DNA from: Hyparrhenia diplandra | Lineage: Eukaryota; Streptophyta; Magnoliopsida; Poales; Poaceae | Direction of reading: 5' to 3' | DNA: 64,000 bases | Assembly (NCBI GenBank): GCA_015847255.1 | Contig: JADLZK010011232.1 | Coordinates: forward strand, 186,001-250,000 | The notes under the pieces: model-generated | Databases searched by the model: none | What the model saw: the letters and a program-made list of their open reading frames with translations, nothing else | What the model was told of the DNA's origin: nothing | Part shown: positions 52,390 to 64,000 of the stretch, piece after piece | How the letters are laid out: each line of letters begins with the position of its first letter | Numbering within the stretch: the stretch's first letter is position 1 | Made by a program: the position numbers and the translations under genes

Positions 52390-55260
52390 TGTGTAAGGTC
52401 CTAAATGGCTGGGGGGGGTGGTGAATAGGCTAATAAAAAACCTACAAATTCAATAGAGCATACTTAATAGATAAACAAAACAACGTAAATGCCGTTGTTC
52501 TAGCTCTACGGTTAGGCAAGCCATCTATTTGCACAATTCTATTTGAACTAATGTCTCTTAACACAAACACAAGGCTCTAGTGATATATAATAACAATAGA
52601 CAATATGAAGCCAATCACCAAAGGAGACAATAGACAAGTTGAGTTTTCCTCCGAGGTTCACTTGTGCACCGACAAGCCAATCTCTCGTTGTGTGGACCAA
52701 CACTTGGATGATTTGTGGACTGGGCAGTGACATTCGCTAGTTGGCCCCTTGAGCTCTTCACAACCCCACTCACAAGAGAGGTAACTCAATGACACGAGCA
52801 ATGTATTAAGGTTGCAATTTGTCGCTCCAACAAGGATGCACCAAACCTCTCAAAAAATCAAACCGGAGGGGGCCAAGAACAATCCCCAGCTCTTACCAAT
52901 GCCTCCACCAAATCATCAAGTCGGGCTCACAGTAGTGCCCTCCAAGAGCAACAAGAATTAGCCGGGGCTACAAAGACCTTCAAGTGCCCTCTAGATGCAA
53001 TGACAAGCAAATGCATGTGAAATCTTGCTCCCAATCTCTCAAAGATGTGCACTCATGCAAGCAATGAGAGAGGGAGGGGAAAGCTCAACTCAAAGATGTG
53101 TTAGAATGATTCAAAATGCCAAGGGACATCTCCCCACGTCCATCCATCCCTCTTACATAGAGGTGGGGGAAAACCCCACTTCAAACCGATTTCCTGCGAG
53201 GGCACCAGACGCGCTAGGAACAAGCGTGCTCGCGAACACGCTGCCGGACGCCGCCGGATTGGACACACCGTGACGTAGTCTTGGGACGTAGTCTAGTAAG
53301 GGTATAAAACCAATCGACCGGGCCGGATGCTCGGCCTAAAGACCATCGGACCCCCCGCCGCCGCCCGGCCTCTCCTTCAGGTGTAGTTTAACGCCGCACC
53401 CTCATGTAAAGTGCAATCAAGCTCTATGTGGGTTTTGGCGTTGATGACCATTGAATTAGGGGACTAATGAGATTTGTGGAGATGATATGCAGGAAATAAA
53501 ATAATGAGTTGATGTACAGGTCCAAAGGCATCTCATGAGCGAATTGATGGTGTTTCCGGATCAAGGTGTTTAAATTCTTTTATATTTTGAATCTTGAGTT
53601 TAGGAAATGTCGTACTATCAAGAGGGATCCTAGGACTCTTGGCTACATGTGGACTAAATGCTCAAAACTCCAATCCAGCCAAAATCACAACTCCAAGCCA
53701 AAACGAGCCCAAGAACAACACGTTTCACACGTTGTTACAGCGGGGCGTGGCAAGATGCCACACATTTAGTGCGGTAGTGCTGGCGCTTGCTGCAAGGTGC
53801 CACACTTAAACCGACCGTTGGGACCTTCGGGTATAAATATCACTCCTACCCCTCCTACAACGGTAACCTGGCTCACTTCTTCCACCTCGCGAAAAGCACC
53901 AGAAATGCAGACCTTTTGCTCTCTCTCACTCCTCCATTGAAGCACCTTGAGATCCCCACTTAATTTCTCACCTCCCACCACGGATTCTAGAGAGAAAAGG
54001 CAGCAAACTTCGATTGGAGACCGGATCTACTACTTCCACCACTCAAAAGAGCATTTGGTTCACGTTTGGCCAGAACCCTAGGGTTCTTTACTCTTGGAGT
54101 TTGCTCCTAGACAGCTAGGCGTCGCCCTTGAGCTTGCCCCCTTCGTGTGGCAGCCTTGGGAGGTTTGTAACCTCACACAAATCAATACATTACCGCACAT
54201 CTCTAGGGTTTGCTCCCTAGACTTGTGAACGAGGGAAAAAGCAAGCCTTTGTGGCAAGCTAAGCCTTGTGTGGCAACCTCAACAACGTGGAGGTAACCCA
54301 GCCTTTGTGGCAATGGTGAACCACGGGATAATTCCTTGTGTCACTTGTGTTCTTTACATTCTTGCATATTTACTCTTGTGAGCTAGGGTTTCATCCCGAT
54401 CTACTTCGTTGATGTGTTTTGATCATATTTGGTTAGATCTCTGTTAAGACCTTGTGTGCAGGAACAAGGAGTATCACTAGAATCGATCTCTAGCTACTGG
54501 ATTTACATTTCTGTCATATATACTCTTGCTACTCGCGGCAATGCCGCTCGAGCACGCGGCAGTGCCGCACTTGCTGCACTCTTTGCTCTGATTCTATTTA
54601 GTTGTACTTATTGTGAGCGTCGCCGCACCTATTGGACCGACCGTCGTATTTGAATTTTGACAGTCGATTTTTAAGTGGTAAGCCTATTCAACCCCCCCCC
54701 TCTAGGCTTCCATCAGATCCTACACCTCAAAGCAACCGGCGTCCGACGCATGCACGCCGGATCTTTGCGGCGTAGTAGCTCCAGCGCCACAACAGCCACA
54801 ACGGGCCGGACGCTCGCCTCGGCATCCAACGCTATGCGCGCAGGCGTCCGGCACCTATAAAACTCTATTCTACAACCCGTCGACGATGCTAACTTCTCCA
54901 CCTTTGTTCATACAAGCTAGCGAACAAGTGTACCAACTTGAGCTCCAGAGATAGCATGTTTTCACCACCAACTTGCATCCGGCGCAATAGAAAATAGGCA
55001 TTTCATTTTCTCAAAAGCACCGAACCCAAACCCATCTCAACCCTGCAAACACCACCACCTTCGCAAATGTGCCAACACCACCAAGTATACATCACCAAGT
55101 GCTTGTGTGTTAGCATTTTCATAATCAATTTTGAAGGAAGGGTTAGCTCTCTAGGTTAAGAATGCATGCACATGATATTTGACCTAGAGGCACATGGAGA
55201 TCGAAGTTTGAAATAATTCCCCTCTTAATAGTTCGGTGTCCGAACATGTAGAGAAAAAAA
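52390..55260 (-). mobile_element. Old LTR (minus orientation), split by a solo LTR
   Basis: On the plus strand it begins near 52,390 with TGTAAGGTCCTAAATGGC and a G run followed by GTGAATAGGC, the reverse complement of the common LTR end with a C run and CCTATTCA. It continues to 53,404, is interrupted by a solo LTR, and resumes at 54,730, where text such as CGCAAATGTGCCAACACCACC and TGTGTTAGCATTTTCA is typical of the start region of the same LTR type. The right boundary near 55,260 is uncertain. No internal coding region is present. Confidence 0.6.
53400..54729 (+). mobile_element. Solo LTR with 5-bp target duplication
   Basis: A 1,320-bp LTR (53,405-54,724) starts TGTAAAGTGC and ends GATCCTACA. 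The duplication CCTCA is perfect (53,400-53,404 and 54,725-54,729). The C run and CCTATTCA near its end are typical of grass LTRs of the type whose start reads GTGGGTTTTGGCGTTGATGA. No second LTR or internal region exists, so it is a product of LTR-LTR recombination. Confidence 0.85.
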
Positions 55261-55376
55261 AAGTGAAGAAGAGACGTTGGAGAGTTGTAAGACTAGCAAC
55301 ACATAATCATGCAATAAATAAAATCCCTCATATACGCACCCTCTAGCAGCAAATTTGAGGGTTTTTTACATTACTC

Positions 55377-56570
55377 GATTCAATTTTTCTCACGCCTTTG
55401 TACACACCAAATGCTTCCCATGCACTAAATTCTTGTTTGACGCGCCTTCAAGTGGACATCACATATACCTACGTTCTTGTTTACACATGGTGTCACACTA
55501 TCTACCACACACACACATGGGTTAGGGGAGGGCCGAGCGGGTGGCGGTTGGGCGGATAGAAAGCAATGAAAGAAAGAAGTGAAAAAGGGAAGGGTGACAC
55601 AATTAGATTCAATAAGCGTGTCACACACACCCTATATGAACACTTACAATGTGATTTTCCCTCATTGTTGAGTATATAGATATATTTATGCATGCCTCAC
55701 ACACACCACACACACTTTTTGTTTGAAGCATATTGTCACACTTTGCACATCAACGCACTAACACAAGCCATAGGAGACAATGGTGGTGAGGCGGCTTGGC
55801 AATGTTGGGGTTACGACTAGTGATGTGCAGTCATCGAATACACGTCTCACACACATATGCCCCACATGTAGAACTCGAGATCGAATCAGGCATGTGTGTG
55901 TTCTCCTTGAGTGTCATAAATAGAAATGGTCTCCTTCAATAGTGTTTTAGAATAGAAATGTCATTGATTCTTTTGGGTATTTTTTGTAGGTAACCGGACA
56001 ATGGGTTAATTAAAAACCATTACTCATGCACTAGATCACAATGCACCCTAATTTTGTAGAGTTATTCAATGTCGTTTGTTTTTCTCAAGAATTCGAATAT
56101 ATTTCTCTGGATTGTGGTCGAGTATTCCTGGTTTTTTATTTGGATTCACCCTGCAAGCTACGTTAAAATATGGGGGTCCAATGCACTATAGCCGTGATAT
56201 GGCTTCGCAAAGTTTATCCCATGTTGCAACGATGAGCATTTTGTTACCAATGTCAATTAGGATCATGGTGGATTGGTGGCCAAAAGGAATGATCGTTATA
56301 ATTGTCAAAATGATCCTCAAAGAATTGTTGCTGAAATACAGGACTATAATTATTTTTTTATTCATTATCTATTTTTGTTAGTTTCTTTTATTACAAATAA
56401 TCCATGATTTTTGCTTACTTGTTCAGTGACAGTGTTTACATGTCCTAGAGAGGCATTAGATTTTGTTAATAGTCATGCATAAGATATTGATTTCTTAGCT
56501 GCAACGCACCCACCACTGCCTGATGAGCCCACTTGCCATAAATATAGGGAAATGTCATCCTCTATCTCAC
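55377..56570 (+). repeat. Direct duplication, left copy
   Basis: Matches 56,937-58,140 over about 1.2 kb, in the same orientation and 1.56 kb apart. Both contain CA-rich repeats (about 55,500) and the stretch GGCATTGGATTTT-like with CACAAGATATTGATTTC. A 101-codon frame (56,076-56,381) has no recognised domain and is not kept in the right copy. Confidence 0.85.
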
Positions 56571-56936
56571 TGTGAGGGATACGACGCCGGATACCCACGG
56601 TGGACTACTTAAGCCACAACCTCATGGGCCGCATGGCCCATGACAAGAGATTGTCGGTCAAGGCACCAGCGCCTCACACCACATGATATTCGGAGGATAT
56701 CCTGAAGATGGCGATCTGATCGGATAGACCACAATCCTATGTAATTTGTAACAGATCGTACATTTCCATTCGCTGAGAGATCGTATGTGTAAACCTACCC
56801 CAGCTTTCAAAATAGCTTAATTTTATTTATTTATGTATTATATGATGCATTCTACATAGGAAATAAATAATTTTAATGAAAATAAAATTAATCATAAGGC
56901 TAGACATATGCATGTGCATTCATGTTGTTGCATCTT
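56571..56936. other. Spacer between the direct copies
   Basis: No gene recognised. Parts look like a decayed LTR or gene-free spacer. Confidence 0.35.
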
Positions 56937-58140
56937 TTTTTATGTCGATACAATTTTACTCACGCCTTGTATGCACCACATGCTACCCATGCACCTAAAT
57001 TCTTGTTTGACGTGCCTTCAAGTGGACATCACATATACCTATATTCTTGTTTAGACATGTTTTCACACTATCTGCCACACACATACCTGGGTTAGGGGAG
57101 GCCCTGGTGGCGGTTGGGCAGATTGGATGCAATGAAAGAAAGAAGCAAAAAGGGAAGGGTGACACAATCAGATTCAATAAGTGTATCACACACACCCTAT
57201 ATGAACACTTAGAATGTGGTTTTTCCTTTTTGTTGAGATAGATATATTTATACATTCCTTGCGCGCACCACACACACTTTCTGTTTTAAGCATATTGTCA
57301 CGCTTTCCAACAATGCACTAACTTGGACTCTAGGAGACATTGGTGGTGAGGCAACTAGGTATTGTGGACAAATTTAGAAATGAAGAAAAAAGAGTTATAA
57401 TTTGGCCATGTGTGTGTTGGGGCGTTATGACTAGTAATGTGCGGTCATCCAATACGTGTCTCACACACATGCCCTACTTGCACGTCTAGAGAATTCAGGC
57501 ATGGGTGTCCTCGAGTGTCACAAATAGAAATAGTCTCCTTTCAGCCGTGTTTTAGATCGGAAATTGAATATTTTGTCGTAGGTAACCGGACAAAGGGTTG
57601 AAAACAATTATTCATGCACTAGATCACAATGCATCCTAATTTTGTAGAGTAATTCAATGTTGTTTGTTTTCCTTAAGAATTTGAATATATTCTTTGGATT
57701 TTGGTGGAGTACTCATGAGTTTTTATGTGGATTCACCCTCCAAGCTACGTTAAAAAATGGTGATACCATGCACTGTAGCCATGGTATGACTTCACTATAT
57801 CTATCCCATGTTGCCACAACGAGCGTTTTTGTTACCAATGTCTCTCGAGGATCATTGTAAATTCGCCGAAAGGAATGACCACTGTAATTGTCAAAATGAT
57901 GCTAAAAAATCTAGGACTATGATTTATTTATTTATTTATTTCCTACTTTTGTTAGTTTCTTTTATTACATATAATCCCCAACTTTTGCTTGCTTGTTCAG
58001 TGACAGTGTTTACAAGTCCTAGAGAGGCATTGGATTTTCCTATGATCATGCACAAGATATTGATTTCTTAGCCACAGCCCGCCACTACAAGATGAGCTAA
58101 CCTGCCATAAATACGGGCAACGTCATCCTCGATCTCACCC
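56937..58140 (+). repeat. Direct duplication, right copy
   Basis: Right partner of 55,377-56,570. By eye roughly 85-90 percent identical, so the duplication is old. Confidence 0.85.
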
Positions 58141-58705
58141 CACTCCATCATTGTCCCCGCCTCCACAACCGGTGGCCGTCAACAAGCCACCTCACTGTGC
58201 CTCGTCGAGCCTTGAAGGAGCTCCGCCGGGAGCTAGAACGTGTCGTGCTCACGCCAGTCCTCTTCCTCCCCTTCCCTCCTCGCTCCGGCGGGATTTTCCC
58301 CAAATCGGGATTCCGCCGCCACCGCGAAGAGTTGGAGCGCTGCCGTTAAGTTAGGTCGTTGTCGGTCAAATTAAGTGGGCCAAGAAGTCCTCCTATTGTC
58401 TCCTCTACTCATTTCCCTCTTATTAGCGTCCATTGTGTAGTATTTGAAGGGGTGAGTGCCGCCATTGCCGACGACCGCCGCCGCGCAGCCGAGGCAGAGC
58501 CTCGCCCCACCGCCCCTAACGCAGCCATCGAGGTCGTGGTGGGCGGGGGAGTATAGAGGGCACCTCGCGCGAGCTTCAATGCCGTGACGGGCCACTCGCG
58601 AGACGCCCGGCGGAGCGCCGCCGCCGGGTGCGTAAAACCGGGCGACTCGATGACGCCGTTGTCGCAAGTTGTCACGGGCGTCCGTTGGGATCCAACGGGA
58701 GCAGA
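58141..58705. other. GC-rich segment, no gene assigned
   Basis: Overlapping frames on both strands (58,359-58,556 plus, 58,371-58,727 minus) reflect high GC content. No domain is recognised. Confidence 0.35.
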
Positions 58706-59934
58706 TGTTGGTATTTATTATATGCACACAATAAAGATAAAGATATCCGCAAGCGTACAGATAGAAATACGTTGTAGCACTTCACCAAAGATAAACTCCT
58801 GGTTTTAATATCGAACCCAAAGAAATAGTAGGTGAATATAACAAAGATCTAACTTAGCCCAAATTTCACAATCAAGGTACTTAAGAAACTAGCAGATAAA
58901 GGAGATTCCTCACGTAAATCTAATTCAAACACTCATAAATGTTGTTTCAAATTGTTCTATCTAGGACGCTAATTCTTAATAGGGTAAGTCAAAATTACTC
59001 TACTAAGAAGAACGACTATGTCTACCGTTCGCCTATTGACGAGAGGTGGGCTATAGAGGATAAAATGAAGCTATAAAAGTCACCTTCACGATGCTACCAC
59101 TGATTCCGGGCCAATAGGGGGCATTCACAAATAACCCTAGTCTAGGAACCATGCTTAGTAATGACCAATATTAAAGTACTCAAAAGAGAGTTGCAAACAA
59201 GAAGAGCAATATAAACCAATGCTTACTTTAATAAGAAGTTGACTCGCCAGAGAATCTCAGGAGCAAGTTCCTCTCGCAAAGAACTTGATCCCGTAGAATA
59301 CACTAGAGAAGATCCGACAGCCCGGAGCTCCGCTAATCTACTCATTACTAGATCTAATCTATTTCTAATCATAGACTAATTCCAAGAATTAGTCTAATCT
59401 TGATTGCTAATCATATCCTTGCTAGCTAATTGGGATTGCTCTCTGGCTCTCTGACATAAGGATAATGACTTCGGGTTTCAGGGGGTAGCCCTGCCCCTTC
59501 TTTTATTGCTCCATAGAATAAATCTCAGCCCTTGTATCAAACCGACTTGATTGGACGGACTAGATCTACTCCATAGGTCGGTTGTAGGAAGGTTCCAGAA
59601 GCTGGACACATGGTTCTACGGGGGGGTGCCGCACGGCAACCCCCGCCGCCTGGACCCACCTGTAGCGGTGGGCCCCGCCTTCACGAGCTGTATTTCTTCT
59701 CATTTGGACCCCTAAAAATTATACTAATCGCCTTGATTTGGTCCTTTTCTTCGTGTCTTGATTTATCCTCTTTTCTCTCTGATTTTTCTGGGGTTTTCCA
59801 GAGTTCACCCGCAAAACCGAGTGTGCACCAAAACTCATAGAAATCATTAGTATAAACCCTATCTTCTAGTGTTCTCGCTCACATATGATCTATTATTTTA
59901 TGGTAAAAAGTTGACAATAACTACCGTCCGAACA
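58706..59934 (+). mobile_element. LTR-like sequence, possible solo LTR
   Basis: The start TGTTGGTATTTATTATATGCAC with ATATCCGCAAGCG and a following ATCGAACCCAAAG is typical of LTRs of a widespread grass gypsy group. It plausibly ends at CGTCCGAACA (59,934). Flanking pentamers (GCAGA and CGCGG) do not match, so boundaries, or solo status, are not proven. Confidence 0.55.
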
Positions 59935-61990
59935 CGCGGCCCCACCCCAAGTTAGCCGCCTTCCCCTTCCGCTGCGCTACCATGTGGGCCGTGCCAAAGT
60001 TCGTCTGTCACCGGGAGGCGAGCAACACAAATGTAAAGACAGGGAAAATTCTATGTATACCCCTGATTTGTACCCCCATATGCTAAACGTACATTTTTCG
60101 GATCTCAGAAAAATTCTAGCAAAATATGATCCTGTGGAGATAATTGTCATGATTTTTATTAATATAAAATTGACATAAAACTCCCACAAGGATTATTAAC
60201 TAGAATTAATATTCAAAAAAAAAACATAACTTCTAAAAACCATAACTCCGATTTAGGTTAAACCACTTCCGATATTTTTCTAAAATCGAGAGCTTTATCC
60301 ATTTCTCATGGTTTTATGTATTATCACATGGTCCGTTTTATCACTATTTTTTGCCCTATTAATTATTTGTAATTTCCGCCGCACGTGAGAGTAGCCGACG
60401 AGGACCTATATCAGGAGCACGACGACCCGGATTTTAGCCCGTAGCCCGACGACATCGATAACCAAGGCAAGTCCTTATCCCCCTAATAATCTTGACCTAA
60501 TGAATTAAACCTTATTCTCTTAAAGATGATGATCATGGTTCCTCGTTCTTGGTGAAAGTTTATGAGATAATTATGAAATGCATATGTGATGCTTATGAAA
60601 TATTTATATACATGAGGTATATAATGATGATATATGAGATTATTTATGCTTGGTGCATAAGATGATGTTAGTGATGTTTATGACCATGATATGATCGAGT
60701 AATGAGGTTAATATAATATCATTAATAAAATGTACCTAGTCAACCAAAGGTGGGTGGTGTTAGTCTACATGGAGGTGGGCTAAAACATTCAGGAATGGAT
60801 CCCGCTGAGAGATACTCGCCTCCCTAAGGACCAAGTCATAGACCATCTACCTAGTGTAATATAACGTACAACCACACGTCGGGACGGGGAGACTTGATCT
60901 CACACCCCATTAGGTCAAAGTATAATTTCTGACCTAGGAGGCCGGTGAAGGCAAACGGTCTATCAGGAGCAGGCACGGGGAGAGTGGCCCCATGGCCCGG
61001 TTGGCATGGTTGCTTGGTGATCTTCCACGTAAGATGTTTGAGCGCAGTGGCGCAATGCTAGGTGCACAGATTAATGATTATGAGTATGAGGTGGACAATA
61101 TAGGTTGGGTAATGAGGTATTACCCGTACATCCATGGGTGATGAGGTATCACTGTATTGTCTAGGATGATGCGTCATCCTGTTCCAATCCCAGAGAAACC
61201 ATGGTAGGAATTATATGGAGATCTAGGTTGGCTGCCAACCGGGTTCGGGATCTCGTTGGACCTTTTCTGTCCGCTGATCACGGAAGGAGCTGGTCCATCA
61301 TGTGGGGAAATTGTACAACCTCTGCAGAGTTACCCAAAATCTATTCGAATAGCCACGTCCATGGAATGGGCAATGCTAGGCCAGATCATCTATGATTAGC
61401 TTTGACACTAACGTTTGCTAACCGTTTGTGACTTGTGAAGTGATTACCATATAATCCGATCGGGAACTAGTGAGAGCAGTTTTAGAGTCTCTACTAGGGC
61501 CCAAACCCATAATAATCACAAACCCCCAAGGTTGACTTGCCGAGTACCTTCGTACTCACTCGTTGTTGATTTTAGACTTCGGCTCATAGGAGAATCCGGC
61601 TATGATGACCATGACGATGTACCTCAAGAGGATTAGACGTTGGCGCTTATGGAGTTACTAGGACCTAGATATTGATATAAGGGTTTCAACTACACTCAAG
61701 TATGCTTGTGGGTGTGGCAAAGCTAGGACCACTAGACTATGTAGCTCACTCTAATAAATAAATCGCCACAAATAAGCAACCTATGTTTACCTATTGTTAT
61801 GTAACCTATAAGATCGGACCCCGGGCCACTTATGTAAGGCCTATATTATCCTATCAATAAAGCCTCGACACTTTTATAAATAAATATGTGTCCACTCTTG
61901 TCTCGATAAACGTATTAGCGTGATCCCCGACACTAATACATGAGGTTAAGGACCTATTAAAGTGGGGACCCGAACTACACACCTAGATTT
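59935..61990 (+). other. Retroelement-derived non-coding region
   Basis: Contains a short acidic reading (about 60,385-60,460, VADEDLYQEHDDPDF) and another near 61,600, followed by AT-rich and GGATGATGCGTCATCC-like hairpin text. This resembles LTR or 3' sequences of RIRE-type gypsy elements, but no domain or boundary supports a firm name. The frame 61,201-61,395 is not convincing. Confidence 0.4.
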
Positions 61991-64000
61991 TAGAAGCTTT
62001 GTTGCGTCATCTTCCTTTCGGTGTTCTATCGGCCTCAAACTTTTTGAGGCATGCACATGCCATGTGTGAATGAGCCACTAAGTTTGAGAATTTTTGGATT
62101 AGGTTTGGTAATTTTTTCAATTAAATTGAATTTCTACGCAACACCACCGAGTAATTATAGGTTGAACCAGGGGGTTACTCATGAATGTTTAGTTAAATTG
62201 AATTTCTATGCGACAATCGGTGAGTAATTATAGGTTGAACTGTTATTACCCATGAACAGAGTTGGAATGGTGCCAAAAATTTTCACATGGTCTCATGTGC
62301 CCTAGAGGCAAATCATTGTGTAGGTTGGTGCAAAATTCTTTTTGTTTTGATGATGTAACTAATCTTCTTTTACACCGTTTATCACCTAGGAAAATATAAT
62401 AATAAAAATATTGAAAAAAACCTAAGATCTTGTGTGGGCGCATCATTTGGGTGTACATGGCAAAGAGATAAAGTTTCAAGCCACTTCAACATTGTTTGAT
62501 TATACATGCTAGTTCAACATTACAATAATCAAAGTGTACAAACACATTATAAAATAACCACCTCAAAAAACACCCTTCTAGCACTTGTGCGCGTCGAGGT
62601 GGTTTCAATGCTACCCGTTGCTTTCTCGAAGTAGGGCGGATGGGAGTCCTCTATGAAGAGCCAATGTCTCTCCATGTCGGCAGAGGCCCCGTGATAGGAG
62701 GAGACGACCTACAGATGAGGGGGCTCATCTCTTAGTGAGGAAGCACAAGAATGCATGCTACTTGGCTCCCGCTTTCCGCCTTCCGAAGTCAATGCAACAA
62801 TGACATTGCATGAGCATCACACCCAGCCTTCGTAAGCAATGCTTTGGCTTCATCTTCAAAAAAAAAAAAAAAAAAAACATTTCTAGTAATTGTTGTATAA
62901 AAAAAAAAAACTAGAACCAACCTTAGGATGAACTAGAAGGTTGTTTCATTAAGCGTAGAAATATAGTACTGTTTTATACAATCGTCTACCAATAATAAAA
63001 TATGTATGTGGAGGGCTTTCTCCCAAATAGAGGCCATATATATATGTGTATGTATAGAAAAGTAGGCAAATAAAAGAAGAGATCAGTCGGAGAACGGTTG
63101 GCCATACATGCAGCTCCATCGATTGCTCTCGGTGCGAGGCTGTTTTTATAGGCGGTGGTAGCTGGATTGAGTGGCCCCCATGAGCAAGTGGTAGGTGGCA
63201 ACATTGTCTTATAACCATGAGCGGTGGAAGGTGGCAACAGTTTTTTATTGTTGTCAGCTCTGCCGACATCTTGACCCGGCAGTGAACCTTACTGGAACAT
63301 TGCCGGTGCCCACGCCATTCGTTCTAGCCTCAATGATATATATTTATCCGGGCGCTGGGTGAAATTTTTCCAAGTCATTTCAACCCCTTGTCATTCGTTC
63401 CCCACGAAGCTGCCGCCGCCGAGCAGAAGACCACCCACGCCGCTAGCCGTCCGCCGCCCCCCCCGCCATTCTCATTCTTCTTCTTCTCCAACGTCCCCAA
63501 CACCGCACCGGGCGTGTCGCGCCCATCCACTATGAGAACTAATTAGCCCTTTAGTTGTTCGAGATTTTTCCTATGAGAATGAGAACTAATTCGCCGTTCT
63601 CCTCGCCTTGCCTCGCCCACTTGGTCTTCCTCCACGCCGACGGAGGACTGGCTGCCACACTACACCTTTTGCCGGCAGCCTCACGTTGTCCTCCTCTTCA
63701 AAGCCCGACGCCGTACCTACCATGACCTTGTCCTCCTTGATTCTACCGGAGCAACGGCCCTTCCGCACCCTCTACTTCCTTCATCGACACCGCATTTGGC
63801 ATCGCCGAAACAAGACAAGAGCGCGCCGCGGACCGCCTGAAGCTTCGGTGAGTGTGTTGGTCACGCCTTTGAGGTGTTCGTTGAAATGCCCGTGTTGATA
63901 ACTCCAACCCGTTATTTCCCTTTTGTATTTCATTTTGCTTTCAAATAGTTCGGGATCATTATATAAGTAGCAAATGGTTTTTGGTCTATGGTGAACAAAT
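61991..64000. other. Right end of window, no recognised gene
   Basis: A ~72-bp imperfect tandem repeat around GAGTAATTATAGGTTGAAC lies at 62,110-62,245. A-runs occur at 62,858-62,878 and 62,900-62,911. The GC-rich stretch from 63,400 holds a 96-codon plus frame (63,608-63,898) and a 60-codon minus frame without domains. It may be the first exon of a gene that continues beyond the window. Confidence 0.4.

Noticed and set aside
58706..59934. Proven solo LTR
   Set aside because: The flanking five bases differ and the right end is uncertain; only LTR-like sequence is claimed.

Overview
This is nuclear DNA from a grass, most likely the genus Oryza. Evidence: plant-type genes with short GT-AG introns, Stowaway, hAT-like and CACTA elements of grass type, Ty1/copia and Ty3/gypsy chromovirus retrotransposons, a GC-rich CYP71C-like P450, a SAG39-type cysteine protease of 338 residues, and UGT74-type glucosyltransferase sequences. 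From memory, SAG39-like proteases and a UGT74 cluster lie on rice chromosome 4; placing the window there is inference. Few host genes are present. Most of the window is nested transposable elements.

Layout. 1-2.6 kb: telomere-like repeat at the edge, a tRNA-derived SINE with target duplications, and a decayed coding relic. 2.6-7.9 kb: a young Ty1/copia element with matching target duplications and one frameshift in its zinc knuckle. 9.4-11.1 kb: an intact two-exon CYP71C-like P450. 11.5-13.1 kb: LINE relic, then a Stowaway MITE split by a Mutator-like element. 15.0-17.1 kb: a SAG39-like protease pseudogene (two single-G losses). 18.6-25.9 kb: a CACTA transposon remnant whose transposase region is split by a complete but decayed chromovirus (19.37-24.51 kb). 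25.9-31.3 kb: gypsy integrase relic, LINE-interrupted duplicated flank, hAT-like MITE, and an intact SAG39-like protease gene. 32.4-34.8 kb: a UGT74-type gene with two frameshifts, whose first intron holds a duplicated exon piece and a LINE tail.

35-52 kb: Stowaway MITE, small CACTA element, a first UGT exon-1 fragment, an 8.3-kb CACTA element without recognisable transposase (39,411-47,717, TSD TAG), a MuDR-like transposase relic with a nested MITE, then a second UGT exon-1 fragment. The 8.3-kb element carries ~328-bp tandem repeats and, near its right end, four tRNA-like modules with A-box/B-box-like sequences and T runs at a ~150-bp period. A fifth similar module lies outside it at about 50.0 kb. 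This array is the least explained structure in the window. 52-64 kb: LTR-derived sequence including a solo LTR (53,405-54,724, TSD CCTCA) nested in an opposite-strand LTR, a ~1.56-kb direct duplication, another LTR-like block, and sequence with no recognisable gene.

The intact host genes are the P450 (9,414-11,056) and one cysteine protease (30,147-31,274). A P450, glucosyltransferase-derived genes and proteases lie close together, but nothing in the sequence shows a shared pathway. The protease pair shows a local gene-conversion-like tract: near-identity across the intron and flanking exon sequence, with clearly diverged flanks.
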